64,000 nucleotides of DNA, from assembly GCA_030826945.1 (NCBI GenBank), contig JAPQLC010000024.1, positions 18,242-82,241 on the forward strand, in the 5' to 3' direction. The DNA is from Candidatus Thiobius zoothamnicola. Its GTDB lineage: Bacteria; Pseudomonadota; Gammaproteobacteria; Chromatiales; Chromatiaceae. The notes beneath the pieces were generated by a model. It saw only the letters and a program-made list of their open reading frames with translations. It did no database searches and was not told the origin of the DNA. Numbering within the stretch: the first letter of the stretch is position 1; the number at the start of each line of letters is the position of its first letter. Both the position numbers and the translations under genes were made by a program. Shown here one piece after another: positions 35,791 through 45,047 of the stretch.

Positions 35791-37473
35791 ATGGGACAGA
35801 AAGTAGAGATCGAATTACCGGATATTGGTGATTTTCACGATGTTGAGGTGATTGAGATTCTGGTCGCCGTTGGTGATCAGGTCGCTGTGGAAGACTCACT
35901 GATCGCCTTGGAAAGTGATAAGGCGACAATGGAAATACCTGCGCCGCAAGCTGGCGTGGTGCAGTCTGTTAATCTTGCCGTTGGTGACAAAATTAACCAG
36001 GGCGATGTGATTTTGACGCTGGAAATGGCGGGTGAAGCGTCGGCGGAAGCCGAAGTGGTGGAAAAGGAAACCACTGAACCGGCGTCGTCGGCTGATTCAG
36101 CACCGTCATCCGCGCCGACTGTTGAGTCAGCGGCGGCATCCACCCGTGGGCCTGTACCGATCACAGTGCCGGATATTGGCGACTTCAAAGATGTTGAAGT
36201 GGTTGAGGTGCTGGTCGGTGAAGGTGACGCGGTGGCGGCAGAAGATTCACTGATTACCCTGGAAACGGATAAGGCGAGCATGGAGATTCCTTCGCCGCAC
36301 GCCGGTCAAATCCAGCAGATCAAGGTGAACGTTGGTGACCGGATTAATGAGGGCGATGAAATTGCTCTCATGGTGGTTGGCACGATTGAGGCAACAGCTT
36401 CGGATAAGGCCCCATCAGCCAGTGGAGCAGCAGATACCGCTCCAAGTGCAGCGCAGGCGTCTGCTCCACCAGCATCCGCACCGGAACGGCGCGCCGCTGG
36501 CGAAAAAGAAGCCCAGCGTCGTCCGGTCGTGGCCAAACCATCGGATGCGCCTAAAAGCAAGGCGCATGCCAGCCCGGCGATCCGGCGTTTTGCCCGGGAA
36601 CTTGGGGTGGATTTGTATCATGTGCCGGGTTCGGGAGCGAAAGGGCGCATTATCAAGGAAGATGTGCAGGCTTACGTCAAGCGTTCGTTGGCTGAGGCTG
36701 GCGCGGCGACCACATCTGTGGGGGGGGGCGAGAGATGGCGATTGCCTGCCCAGCCTGAGGTCGATTTCAGCCAATTTGGTGAAATCGAAGAAAAACCGCT
36801 GGGACGGATCAAAAAACTCAGTGGCAAGCATTTACATAATGCCTGGTTGGGTATTCCGCATGTCACCCAGTTTGATGAGGCGGATATCACCGAGTTGGAA
36901 GCGTTCCGTAAGGGACAGAAATCCGTGGCGGAAAAGCAAGGTGTCAAATTGACCTTTATGCCCTTTCTGATGAAGGCGTTGGCAGCGGCGATGCGCGAGT
37001 ATCCGCAGTTCAATGCTTCGCTGGCACCGGATCTTGAGAATCTGATTTATAAGCAGTATTGCCATATTGGTGTGGCGGTTGATACGCCGAATGGCTTGGT
37101 GGTGCCGGTGGTGCGCGATGTGGATCAGAAGGGTGTGTTTGACCTGGCGCGTGATTTAATGGCGCTGAGCAGCAAGGCTCGTGAAGGTAAGTTGTCGCCC
37201 AAGGATATGCAGGGTGGTTGTTTGTCCATTTCCAGTCTGGGCGGTATTGGCGGCGTTCAGTTCACGCCGATCGTCAATTCACCCGAGGTGGCGATTCTGG
37301 GGGTATCGAAAGCGCAAATGCAGCCTAAGTGGGATGGCGATGAATTCCAGCCGCGCCTGATGATGCCGTTCAGCTTGTCTTATGATCATCGCGTGATTGA
37401 TGGGGCTGAAGGGGTGCGTTTCACCACTTATCTGGCTAATCTGCTGGGTGATATCAGGAGGCTGGTTTTGTAA
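35791..37473 (+). CDS. aceF: Dihydrolipoamide acetyltransferase (E2)
   Basis: AceF transfers the acetyl group to CoA and forms the core of the pyruvate dehydrogenase complex. The 560-residue protein has two N-terminal lipoyl domains with lipoylated lysines in ESDKATMEI (Lys44) and ETDKASMEI (about Lys164). Ala/Pro/Ser-rich linkers follow, then the E1/E3-binding domain ASPAIRRFARELGVDL to GAKGRIIKEDV (about 255-295). The catalytic domain ends in the active-site SYDHRVIDGAEG. E. coli has three lipoyl domains; two is common elsewhere. No lpd (E3) gene follows: the next gene converges. Confidence 0.97.
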   Translation: MGQKVEIELPDIGDFHDVEVIEILVAVGDQVAVEDSLIALESDKATMEIPAPQAGVVQSVNLAVGDKINQGDVILTLEMAGEASAEAEVVEKETTEPASSADSAPSSAPTVESAAASTRGPVPITVPDIGDFKDVEVVEVLVGEGDAVAAEDSLITLETDKASMEIPSPHAGQIQQIKVNVGDRINEGDEIALMVVGTIEATASDKAPSASGAADTAPSAAQASAPPASAPERRAAGEKEAQRRPVVAKPSDAPKSKAHASPAIRRFARELGVDLYHVPGSGAKGRIIKEDVQAYVKRSLAEAGAATTSVGGGERWRLPAQPEVDFSQFGEIEEKPLGRIKKLSGKHLHNAWLGIPHVTQFDEADITELEAFRKGQKSVAEKQGVKLTFMPFLMKALAAAMREYPQFNASLAPDLENLIYKQYCHIGVAVDTPNGLVVPVVRDVDQKGVFDLARDLMALSSKAREGKLSPKDMQGGCLSISSLGGIGGVQFTPIVNSPEVAILGVSKAQMQPKWDGDEFQPRLMMPFSLSYDHRVIDGAEGVRFTTYLANLLGDIRRLVL

Positions 37474-37530
37474 ACCGGCTGGTGAGGCGTGCTGTTCAGA
37501 TTTTCGTCTGTTCAGCATGCCAGCCCACCT

Positions 37531-37567
37531 TTGCCAGGCCCGATTGTTGTTTTCCCGGGCTTGGCAA
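37531..37567. terminator. Hairpin between convergent aceF and htpG
   Basis: TTGCCAGGCCCG pairs with CGGGCTTGGCAA (one G-T pair) around a 13-base loop. It sits midway between two converging genes and could serve both, although no long T-run follows on either side. Confidence 0.5.
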
Positions 37568-37584
37568 GGGCAGTCTCTGCAGCG

Positions 37585-39567
37585 TTATCCCATCTCCAAC
37601 ATTAATTTGTTGAGGCGATGAACGAAAGCGGCTGGATCCTGTAGTTGTCCGCCTTCAGCCAGCATGGCCTGGTCGAAGACCAGTTTGGCGAGTTCGCTGA
37701 ATTTGTCTTCGTCGCTTTCCTGATCCATGCGGCTGATCAGTGGGTGTTCCAGATTAATTTCCATGATCGGCGTCGGCATGTTATTGCTGGTTTGTCCCAT
37801 CTGTTTCAGTACGCGCGCCAGATTCTGGCTCATGTCATAGTGATCAACCACGAGACAGGCTGGCGAGTCGGTCAGGCGGGTGGAGATGCGGACTTCTTTG
37901 ACGCCATCGCCTAATGAGGTTTTCAAGCGTTCTAACAGGTGTTTGTTTTCCTCGGCGGCTTTTTCGGCCTTTTCCTTATCTTCCTTGTCCTCTAATTCAC
38001 CCAGATCCAGCTCGCCTTTGGCGACGGATTGCAGGTGTTTGCCTTTGTAATCGGTGAAGTGCGACACCAGCCATTCGTCCACCCGATCCACCAGTAACAG
38101 GACTTCGATGTCTTTCTTTTTGAAGACTTCAAGGTGTGGGCTGTTACGCCCGGCGGACAGGCTGTCAGCCGTGATGTAATAGATTTTTTCCTGCTTTTCG
38201 ACCATGCGCTCAATATATTGATCCAGCGAGACGTTTTGCGCGTCGCCATCAGATTTGGTGGAGGCAAAGCGCAGCAGGCCGCCGATTTTCTCTTTGTTGT
38301 TGTGGTCTTCTGATGGGCCTTCTTTAATGACGTTGCCGAATTGCTCCCAGAATTTCTGGTATTTTTCTGCGTCGTCTTTTGCCATTTTCTCCAATAGGCC
38401 AAGCACGCGTTTTACATTGGCGTTGCGAATGCTTTCGATCTTTTTGTCTTCCTGCAACAGTTCGCGCGAGACGTTTAATGGCAGGTCATCCGAGTCAACC
38501 ACGCCTTTCACGAAGCGCAGGTAATGCGGCATCAATTTCGTGGCTTCATCCATGATGAAGACACGGCGTACGTACAGTTTGACGCCATGGCGTTGTTCGC
38601 GATCCCACAAATCGAATGGTGCGCGCGCCGGAATGTACAATAACGAGGTGTATTCGTGGCTGCCTTCGACCCGGTTGTGCGCCCAGGTCAGCGCATCTTC
38701 GAAGTCGTGTCCCACGCTTTTATAGAATTCCTGATATTCCTCATCTTTGATATCGGCTTTATTGCGCATCCATAGCGCCGCGCCTGTGTTGACCTTTTTC
38801 CATTCAAACGTAGGTTCGGGTGCTGGTTGGTTTTCGTCTTTTGGGGCCCCGTCGGCGGTGTTTTCCGCGCTGTTTTCAGCGTCGTCATCGGCAGCGGGTT
38901 CAGGCTCAGGCGCGGGTATTTCCTCCAGCATTTCGACCGGCATGGCGATATGGTCAGAGAATTTGTTGATGATGGTGCGTAAACGCCATTCGTCGGCGAA
39001 TTCCGCTGCTTCTTCGTTCAGGTGTAAAGTGATACTCGTGCCGCGTTCGGGTTTATCAATGGTCTCCAGGGTATAGCTGCCTTCGCCATTGGATTCCCAA
39101 CGTGCTCCCTGGTCTGCGCTTGCGCCTGCCCGACGGGTTTCCAGTGTGACTTGATCTGCCACGATAAAGGCGGAGTAGAAACCCACGCCGAACTGGCCGA
39201 TCAAGGCGCTGTCTTTGGTTTGATCGCCGGAAAGTTGGGCAAGGAATTTTTTGGTGCCTGAACTGGCGATGGAGCCGATGGTTTCCGTGACTTCTTCGCG
39301 GCTCATGCCGATACCATTGTCTTCGATAGTTATGGTTCTGGCGTCTTTATCGACATGCACGCGGATGCGCAGATTGGCCTCGCCTTCATATAAGCTGTCA
39401 TTGCTCAGCGCTTCAAAACGCAGCTTTTCGGCGGCGTCTGAGGCATTGGAAATCAGCTCGCGCAGGAAAATCTCTTTGTTGCTGTAAAGTGAGCGAATCA
39501 CCAGGTTGAGCACTTGGCTGACTTCCGCCTGGAATTCACGGGTTTCTTTTTGGGCATCTACTGACAT
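37585..39567 (-). CDS. htpG: Hsp90-family chaperone HtpG with acidic linker
   Basis: HtpG is an ATP-driven dimeric chaperone of the cytosol. I start at ATG 39567 (MSVDAQKETREFQAEVSQVL), which has AAAGGAGA 7 bases upstream, giving 660 residues; the open frame upstream is leader. The GHKL ATPase motifs are LRELISNASDAAEKLRF (with catalytic Glu), DNGIGM and GQFGVGFYSAF; SRELLQEDKKIESIR marks the middle domain. Between N and middle domains (about 216-253) lies an Ala/Pro/Asp/Glu-rich insertion absent from E. coli HtpG (624 residues) and reminiscent of the charged linker of eukaryotic Hsp90. A sigma-32-type promoter lies about 200 bases upstream. Confidence 0.96.
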   Translation of the reverse strand: MSVDAQKETREFQAEVSQVLNLVIRSLYSNKEIFLRELISNASDAAEKLRFEALSNDSLYEGEANLRIRVHVDKDARTITIEDNGIGMSREEVTETIGSIASSGTKKFLAQLSGDQTKDSALIGQFGVGFYSAFIVADQVTLETRRAGASADQGARWESNGEGSYTLETIDKPERGTSITLHLNEEAAEFADEWRLRTIINKFSDHIAMPVEMLEEIPAPEPEPAADDDAENSAENTADGAPKDENQPAPEPTFEWKKVNTGAALWMRNKADIKDEEYQEFYKSVGHDFEDALTWAHNRVEGSHEYTSLLYIPARAPFDLWDREQRHGVKLYVRRVFIMDEATKLMPHYLRFVKGVVDSDDLPLNVSRELLQEDKKIESIRNANVKRVLGLLEKMAKDDAEKYQKFWEQFGNVIKEGPSEDHNNKEKIGGLLRFASTKSDGDAQNVSLDQYIERMVEKQEKIYYITADSLSAGRNSPHLEVFKKKDIEVLLLVDRVDEWLVSHFTDYKGKHLQSVAKGELDLGELEDKEDKEKAEKAAEENKHLLERLKTSLGDGVKEVRISTRLTDSPACLVVDHYDMSQNLARVLKQMGQTSNNMPTPIMEINLEHPLISRMDQESDEDKFSELAKLVFDQAMLAEGGQLQDPAAFVHRLNKLMLEMG

Positions 39568-39764
39568 ACAGGTCTCCTTTAGCAGGATGTTGAAAAAATG
39601 AATGTTCCAAAAGTCCTGCGGATAATACGTGGATATATAGCCTAACCTATGGCTGCATTTAATCTTGATTTCCCGCCGTTTGCGGCGGGTGCCAAGCCGA
39701 TGGGGTTGCCCCGAGGAGAGGTGGAGTTCTTCCCTTGGGGTGTCGGCGGGGTTGACCTGCGTCA

Positions 39765-39792
39765 ATCTGGGGTTTGTTTGGTGTAATTCAAG
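39765..39792 (-). promoter_or_regulatory. Sigma-32-type heat-shock promoter of htpG
   Basis: On the minus strand CTTGAA (39787-39792), a 14-base spacer and CCCCAGAT (39765-39772) match the sigma-32 consensus CTTGAA-N13-15-CCCCATNT except for one base. It implies a leader of about 190 bases, which contains the stem CCCGCCG-TTTG-CGGCGGG (39672-39690). Confidence 0.75.
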
Positions 39793-39834
39793 GCGTATTT
39801 GCTGCTGGTGGGGGTGGATTGAAGAAAAACCGGC

Positions 39835-41052
39835 TTATTGATAGGTGGTTTGTACGTACTGATTGACGATTTGCTTAAATTGATCGGCGATATCCTGTCC
39901 TTTCAGGGTGGTCGTTTTGATGCCGTCAATGTACACAGGTGCTGAGGGTTGTTCGCCTGTGCCCGGCAGGCTGATACCGATATTGGCATGTTTGCTTTCG
40001 CCCGGCCCATTCACCACGCAACCCATCACGGCAACATCCATATTTTCCACACCTGGGTATTGTTGTTTCCAGTAGGGGATTTGTTCGCGCAGATAGGTTT
40101 GGATGTCCTGCGCCAGGGTTTGAAAGTAAGTGCTGGTGGTGCGACCGCAGCCTGGGCAGGCGATCACCGTTGGGGTGAAGGCGCGCAGCCCCATGGATTG
40201 CAGGATTTCTTGTGCCACGCGCACTTCCTGAGTGCGGTCGCCGCCGGGTTCCGGGGTGAGGGAAATTCTTATGGTGTCGCCAATGCCTTGTTGTAACAGA
40301 ACGGCGAGCGCGGCGGTGGAGGCCACAATACCTTTTGATCCCATGCCGGCTTCCGTCAGGCCAAGATGTAAAGCATGATCGCAGTGGTTGGCCAGGGTTT
40401 GGTAAACGGCGATCAGGTCCTGCACCCGGCTCATTTTGCAGGACAGGGTGATACGGTTGCGTGGCAAACCAATGTGTTCGGCTTGCGCGGCGCTTTGCAG
40501 GGCTGAGGCGACCATGATTTCGTGCATCATGTGATCAGCATCCAGTGGATTGGACGCGCGCGCGTTTTCATCCATCATTTTGGCGGCCAGGGTTTTATCC
40601 AATGAACCCCAATTGACGCCAATGCGTATCGCCTTGTCATAGCGGATGGCGGTTTCAATCATGCTGGCGAATCGGGCGTCATGTTTTTTACCGCCGCCTA
40701 CGTTACCCGGGTTGATGCGGTATTTGGCCAGTGCTTGAGCGCATTCTGGGTATTTTTCCAGCAGTTGGTGCCCATTGTAGTGAAAGTCGCCCACTATCGG
40801 CACGTTGATGCCTTGCGCATCCAGTTTCTCGCGGATGACGGGCGCAGCGGCGGCGGCGGCGTCATTGTTGACGGTCATGCGCACGATTTCAGAGCCGGCG
40901 CGCGCCAGTTCAGCGATTTGTCGTGTAGTGGCTGATATGTCGGCTGTATCCGTATTCGTCATGGATTGCACCGCGATGGGGGCTTGGCCGCCAATAATCA
41001 GGTGTTGAATGGATACGCTGATGGATTTTCTACGGGATATTTGAGGATTCAT
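39835..41052 (-). CDS. ispG: 4-hydroxy-3-methylbut-2-enyl diphosphate synthase
   Basis: IspG (GcpE) is a [4Fe-4S] enzyme of the MEP isoprenoid pathway that makes HMBPP. From ATG 41052 the protein has 405 residues; a GTG at 41109 would add 19. Signatures are [13 protein letters not shown], the TIM-barrel [30 protein letters not shown] and the cluster ligands in [10 protein letters not shown] and [19 protein letters not shown]. The insert around [19 protein letters not shown] makes it longer than the 372-residue E. coli enzyme and like the form found in Neisseria and alphaproteobacteria. It converges on nothing and is divergent from ccoN. Confidence 0.96.
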   Translation of the reverse strand: MNPQISRRKSISVSIQHLIIGGQAPIAVQSMTNTDTADISATTRQIAELARAGSEIVRMTVNNDAAAAAAPVIREKLDAQGINVPIVGDFHYNGHQLLEKYPECAQALAKYRINPGNVGGGKKHDARFASMIETAIRYDKAIRIGVNWGSLDKTLAAKMMDENARASNPLDADHMMHEIMVASALQSAAQAEHIGLPRNRITLSCKMSRVQDLIAVYQTLANHCDHALHLGLTEAGMGSKGIVASTAALAVLLQQGIGDTIRISLTPEPGGDRTQEVRVAQEILQSMGLRAFTPTVIACPGCGRTTSTYFQTLAQDIQTYLREQIPYWKQQYPGVENMDVAVMGCVVNGPGESKHANIGISLPGTGEQPSAPVYIDGIKTTTLKGQDIADQFKQIVNQYVQTTYQ

Positions 41053-41378
41053 CGGATTTGGCCGCTTGTTGTTTCTCAGTGCGTACGGATTGAGTTTTCC
41101 AGGTCGCACATTCTATGCTGATGAGTTGATTTCAGGATAATGGAATTAGGGGTGGCGAAGGTGTTGGTGCGGGAATGCGATGTTTTTAAAGTGTTGCCAA
41201 GTATTTCGAGGCCTAATATTAGAATTGACTAATAAGTTTATGTTTCTTAGAATGAGTCGGTTTTAGCTGCTTTTTTCAGGGGATAAGTTGATCAAAGTTA
41301 TGTTATCTTGATTAGTGGCTATCTGACCGGTTAATATTAAACTGATATTTCATCATCTAACGCGTGAGGTTTTTAGCC
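41053..41378. other. ispG/ccoN divergent region
   Basis: This 326-base A+T-rich region contains a likely ccoN promoter at 41308-41337. The palindromes CTAATATTAG (near 41212) and TTGATCAA (near 41288) are present, but no full FNR/ANR box (TTGAT-N4-ATCAA) was found. No gene is visible. Confidence 0.5.
41308..41337 (+). promoter_or_regulatory. Sigma-70-type promoter of ccoN
   Basis: -35 TTGATT (41308-41313), 18-base spacer, -10 TAATAT (41332-41337). The start of transcription would be about 35 bases before the ccoN ATG. Confidence 0.5.
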
Positions 41379-42842
41379 ATGGTTCAAGGAGCTGTCGCCA
41401 ATACGCAGTACAATTACGAGATCGTAAAAAAATTCGCCATCATGTCGCTAGTCTGGGGCGTGTTCGGTATGTCGGGCGGCGTGTATATTGCCGCTGAGCT
41501 GGCTTTTCCGTTTCTCAATTTTGATATTGCGCAAATTACTTTTGGACGCTTGCGTCCGGTGCATACTTCTCTGGTGATTTTTGGTTTTGGCGGCAATGCG
41601 TTGTTTGCAACCTCCTATTATGTCGTACAGAGAACCTGTCAAACGCCATTGGCGAGCAATTGGATGGCGGGGTTGACATTCTGGGGCTGGCAAGCTGTGT
41701 TGTTTCTTGGCGTGCTGAGCTATATGAATGGCATCGTTGATAGCAGCAAGGAATATGCTGAGTTCCCCTGGTATCTTGATATTTTGATTGCGATTGTCTG
41801 GATAGCGTATTTCGCGGTTTTCTTATTGACTTTGTTGCGTCGTTCCCAGCCGCATATTTATGTCGCGAATTGGTTTTATCTGGCTTTTATTCTGGCGACT
41901 GCGATTCTGCATATTTTCCGCAATTTGTCCGTGCCGGTCGGTTTGTTTCACCCTGACTCTTACAGTGTTTACGCTGGTGTTCAAGATGCCATGGTGCAAT
42001 GGTGGTATGGACACAATTCCGTTGGCTTTTTCCTGACAGCGGCTTTTTTGGGCATGATGTACTATTTTGTGCCTAAGCAGGCAGGCCGCCCCATTTATTC
42101 CTATCGTCTGTCCATCATACATTTCTGGGCTTTATCCTTCATGTACATGTGGGTTGGCGGCCATCATTTACATTGGACCGCGTTGCCGGACTGGGCGTCT
42201 TCGCTGGCGGCGGCTTTTTCCATCATGCTGTTGATGCCGTCGTGGGGCGGTATGATCAATGGCATTATGACTTTGTCTGGTGCCTGGGATAAGTTGCGCA
42301 CTGACCCGATCATGCTGTTTATGATCACCGCGCTGTCATTTTATGGCATGTCTACTTTTGAAGGGCCGATGATGTCGCTCAAGAGCGTGAATGCGTTGTC
42401 GCACTACACTGACTGGACGATTGGTCATGTCCATTCGGGGGCTTTGGGTTGGGTGGCAATGATAACGTTTGGTTCTCTGTATCACATGATGCCGCGTTTG
42501 TGGGAAACCCGTTTGTATAGCACCAAGTTGGTGTATGTGCATTTTTGGTTGGCGACTATTGGTATTGTGCTGTACATCTCCGCTATGTGGGTATCTGGTA
42601 TTGGCCAGGGTTTGATGTTGCGCGCCTTCGACCAATACGGCAATTTGGCTTACACTTTTATCGAAACAGTCAGTTTCATGCATCTTCCATTGGTCGTACG
42701 CATGGTTGGTGGAATGCTCTTCGTCAGCGGTTTGTTGCTGATGTGTTTCAATATTTACATGACAATACGTCATGCGAAACATGAGCAGAAAGCGATTGAG
42801 GAGGCTCAGCTTGCCGCCAAATTGGCGCGGGCGGGCGTGTGA
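41379..42842 (+). CDS. ccoN: cbb3-type cytochrome c oxidase subunit I
   Basis: CcoN is the catalytic membrane subunit of the high-affinity oxygen reductase, holding low-spin heme b and the heme b3-CuB site. ATG 41379 (GTGAGG 9 bases upstream) gives 487 residues. There are twelve hydrophobic helices. Histidine ligands are visible in [14 protein letters not shown], in [11 protein letters not shown] (CuB), in [15 protein letters not shown] (CuB pair) and in [14 protein letters not shown] (heme ligands). This is the first gene of a ccoNOQP operon followed by ccoG. Confidence 0.97.
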   Translation: MVQGAVANTQYNYEIVKKFAIMSLVWGVFGMSGGVYIAAELAFPFLNFDIAQITFGRLRPVHTSLVIFGFGGNALFATSYYVVQRTCQTPLASNWMAGLTFWGWQAVLFLGVLSYMNGIVDSSKEYAEFPWYLDILIAIVWIAYFAVFLLTLLRRSQPHIYVANWFYLAFILATAILHIFRNLSVPVGLFHPDSYSVYAGVQDAMVQWWYGHNSVGFFLTAAFLGMMYYFVPKQAGRPIYSYRLSIIHFWALSFMYMWVGGHHLHWTALPDWASSLAAAFSIMLLMPSWGGMINGIMTLSGAWDKLRTDPIMLFMITALSFYGMSTFEGPMMSLKSVNALSHYTDWTIGHVHSGALGWVAMITFGSLYHMMPRLWETRLYSTKLVYVHFWLATIGIVLYISAMWVSGIGQGLMLRAFDQYGNLAYTFIETVSFMHLPLVVRMVGGMLFVSGLLLMCFNIYMTIRHAKHEQKAIEEAQLAAKLARAGV

Positions 42843-42951
42843 TTGAACGCCTTGGTGGTTTCCTGATTGCCAAGACGCAGTGGGGCAGGGTTGAAACTCT
42901 GCCCATATTACGAAAATTCTGGTTTGGTCAGAACTTCGTAAGGAGCTAATA

Positions 42952-43692
42952 ATGAAATTGACTCATGAGAGCATTGAGATTAATGCTGGCTTGATGGTGG
43001 CTTTGGTCATGCTCGCCATCACTATTGGTGGTTTGGTTGAGATTGTCCCCTTGTATTACATTGAGGACACGGTTGAGAAAGTCTCAGGTATTCGACCATA
43101 TACGCCGCTTGAACAGCGTGGCCGGGATATTTATATCCGTGAAGGTTGCGTGACTTGCCATTCACAGATGATTCGTCCATTCCGCGATGAAGATATGCGT
43201 TATGGGCACTATTCGTTGGCGGCTGAGTCCAAATATGATCATCCGTTTTTGTGGGGTTCCAAGCGCACCGGGCCGGATTTAGCGCGGGTTGGTGGTAAGT
43301 ATTCGAATGCGTGGCATACCCAGCATTTGAATAATCCGCGCGATGTGGTGCCTGAATCCATCATGCCGGCTTACCCATGGTTGCTGAAAAATGAATTGGG
43401 TTATTCGGATGTTGCGGATCGCATGCGTGCGCTAAAAATGGTTGGCGTGCCTTATTCTGAAACAGATGATGAATATGTGGCGAATGTAAAGCAGTTTGGT
43501 GAGGAAGTGGCCAACATGCTGGATATTAACCGGGCTGAGGAAAATTTGGTGGCCCAGGCGCAAAGCCAGAATTATGACGGAAATCGCAAGCGCTTGACTG
43601 AAATGGATGCATTGGTCGCTTATTTGCAGGTTTTAGGCACTATGGTCGATTTCAGCCAATATGACGAAGGGTATTTCGCCACATTCCGTTGA
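42952..43692 (+). CDS. ccoO: cbb3-type oxidase mono-heme subunit II
   Basis: CcoO is a membrane-anchored periplasmic c-type cytochrome that passes electrons to CcoN. The 246-residue protein starts [20 protein letters not shown] with one transmembrane helix (about 11-32). The heme is bound by CVTCHSQ (about 66-70), with Met in IMPAYPWL as likely distal ligand. The [19 protein letters not shown] run is typical of the family. The ATG has AAGGAGC 7 bases upstream. The 109-base gap after ccoN contains a GGGCAG...CTGCCC hairpin that could shape relative expression. Confidence 0.97.
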   Translation: MKLTHESIEINAGLMVALVMLAITIGGLVEIVPLYYIEDTVEKVSGIRPYTPLEQRGRDIYIREGCVTCHSQMIRPFRDEDMRYGHYSLAAESKYDHPFLWGSKRTGPDLARVGGKYSNAWHTQHLNNPRDVVPESIMPAYPWLLKNELGYSDVADRMRALKMVGVPYSETDDEYVANVKQFGEEVANMLDINRAEENLVAQAQSQNYDGNRKRLTEMDALVAYLQVLGTMVDFSQYDEGYFATFR

Positions 43693-43848
43693 GGTGTTTA
43701 CACAAGGGCGAAAGCTTTTTTGTGGTAACTGCTGAGTTGAGAAAGCATTGGCCTCCTCGGGTTGTACGGGGAGGAGGGCTTGCATGTGTAAGTGCATCTT
43801 GATGTGCGTCTGATGTTTCCAACTAACAGCGATTTGGAGGTAATGACA

Positions 43849-44043
43849 ATGTTTGAATGGTTATCCAATATGGAAAACACTAAACCACTCGCATTGGTGA
43901 TCTTTTTTATCAGTTATGTTGGCATTGTGTGGTATGTCGTAGCCAATAGAAAACGCAGTCAACGTTTGGAGTCGTATAAAAACATTCCATTCCAAGAAGA
44001 CGATGCATTGAAAACGCAAGACAAGGTTGAGAAAAATGGCTGA
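43849..44043 (+). CDS. ccoQ: cbb3-type oxidase small subunit CcoQ
   Basis: The product is a 64-residue membrane protein that helps stabilise the cbb3 complex. I choose ATG 43849 (MFEWLSNMENTKPLALVIFF) because GGAGG is 8 bases upstream; the in-frame ATG at 43843 is too close to that site. There is one transmembrane helix (about 11-31) followed by a basic cytoplasmic stretch (ANRKRSQR). Its stop lies 8 bases inside the start of ccoP, so they are translationally coupled. A GC-rich inverted repeat (GCCTCCTC...GAGGAGG, near 43750-43776) precedes it in the 156-base gap after ccoO. Confidence 0.9.
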   Translation: MFEWLSNMENTKPLALVIFFISYVGIVWYVVANRKRSQRLESYKNIPFQEDDALKTQDKVEKNG

Positions 44044-44959
44044 GCAATTACAAAACAAAGCGGTGCAGACCACGGGGCATGCCTGGGATGGTGATTTGCA
44101 AGAATTCAACAATCCTTTGCCGAGTTGGTGGTTGTGGGCTTTTTATGCTTCAGTCCTGTTTGCGTTGGTTTATTGGGTGTTATTTCCGGCTTGGCCGATC
44201 GGTAGCGATTATACCAAGGGGTTGGCGACAGCCACTTTTAAAAATGATCAGGGTGAAGAAGTGACGATGGGATGGAACTCCCGTGCCGCTTTTATCCAGG
44301 AGATGCAGGAGGGAGGTGATGCTTTGAAACAAAAAGCGTATTTGCAAAAAGTATCAGCGGCTTCCTACGATGAAATCTCCCGTGATCCTGAAATGACGGC
44401 GTTTGCTGAATCGCTGGCGAAAGTGGTGTTTGCGGATAATTGTGCGGCATGCCATGGGATTGGTGGAACCCCGCCGATTGTCGGTTTATACCCGAATCTG
44501 CGGGATGATGATTGGCTTTGGGGCGGAACCTTCGGGCAAATTGAACATACCATAAGCCAGGGCCGGATTGGTTTCATGCCAGCGTTTGGTAAGGTGTTGG
44601 ATACAGGTCAGGTTGATCAGCTTGCGCATTATGTGTTGGGTTTGTCTGGCCATGAGGTGGATCCCGCGAAAGCGAAGCTTGGCGAAGTGATTTTCCAAGG
44701 GGAAGAGGGGGGGTGTCATTACTGCCATACCCAAAGTGGCAAAGGCTTGTATTCACAAGGCGCAGCTAACCTGACGGATGCTATTTGGACTGTGGCTGAT
44801 GTTACGGGTCAAAATGATTTGAAAGATAAAGTTAAACTGGTCAGCCAAGTGATTGATGAAGGTATTCAACGTGAGATGCCGGGTTGGTCCAAGCGTCTCA
44901 GTGAGATCGAAATCAAATTGTTGACCGTTTACGTTCATAGTTTGAGTGGTGGTGAATAG
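44036..44959 (+). CDS. ccoP: cbb3-type oxidase di-heme subunit III
   Basis: CcoP is the di-heme c-type subunit that accepts electrons from soluble cytochrome c. ATG 44036 overlaps the end of ccoQ and gives 307 residues. An N-terminal transmembrane segment (PSWWLWAFYASVLFALVYWV) follows the family start TTGHAWDGDLQEFNNPLP. Two heme sites are CAACHG (about 140) and CHYCHT (about 229), each with a downstream Met region (GFMPAFG and REMPGW). Only one transmembrane helix is visible, so this is the single-helix form. Confidence 0.97.
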   Translation: MAEQLQNKAVQTTGHAWDGDLQEFNNPLPSWWLWAFYASVLFALVYWVLFPAWPIGSDYTKGLATATFKNDQGEEVTMGWNSRAAFIQEMQEGGDALKQKAYLQKVSAASYDEISRDPEMTAFAESLAKVVFADNCAACHGIGGTPPIVGLYPNLRDDDWLWGGTFGQIEHTISQGRIGFMPAFGKVLDTGQVDQLAHYVLGLSGHEVDPAKAKLGEVIFQGEEGGCHYCHTQSGKGLYSQGAANLTDAIWTVADVTGQNDLKDKVKLVSQVIDEGIQREMPGWSKRLSEIEIKLLTVYVHSLSGGE

Positions 44960-45047
44960 CGTGTTAACTTGCTGATTGCTGTGTACGCTAGTTTCTTAAC
45001 ATTTTCCGGTTCCAATGGAGTGTGTCCCATCAGCCAGGAATATTAAT

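Noticed and set aside
41110..41378. FNR/ANR box upstream of ccoN
   Set aside because: TTGATCAA and TTGATTAG are half-like matches, but no TTGAT-N4-ATCAA site is present; only a sigma-70 promoter is reported.
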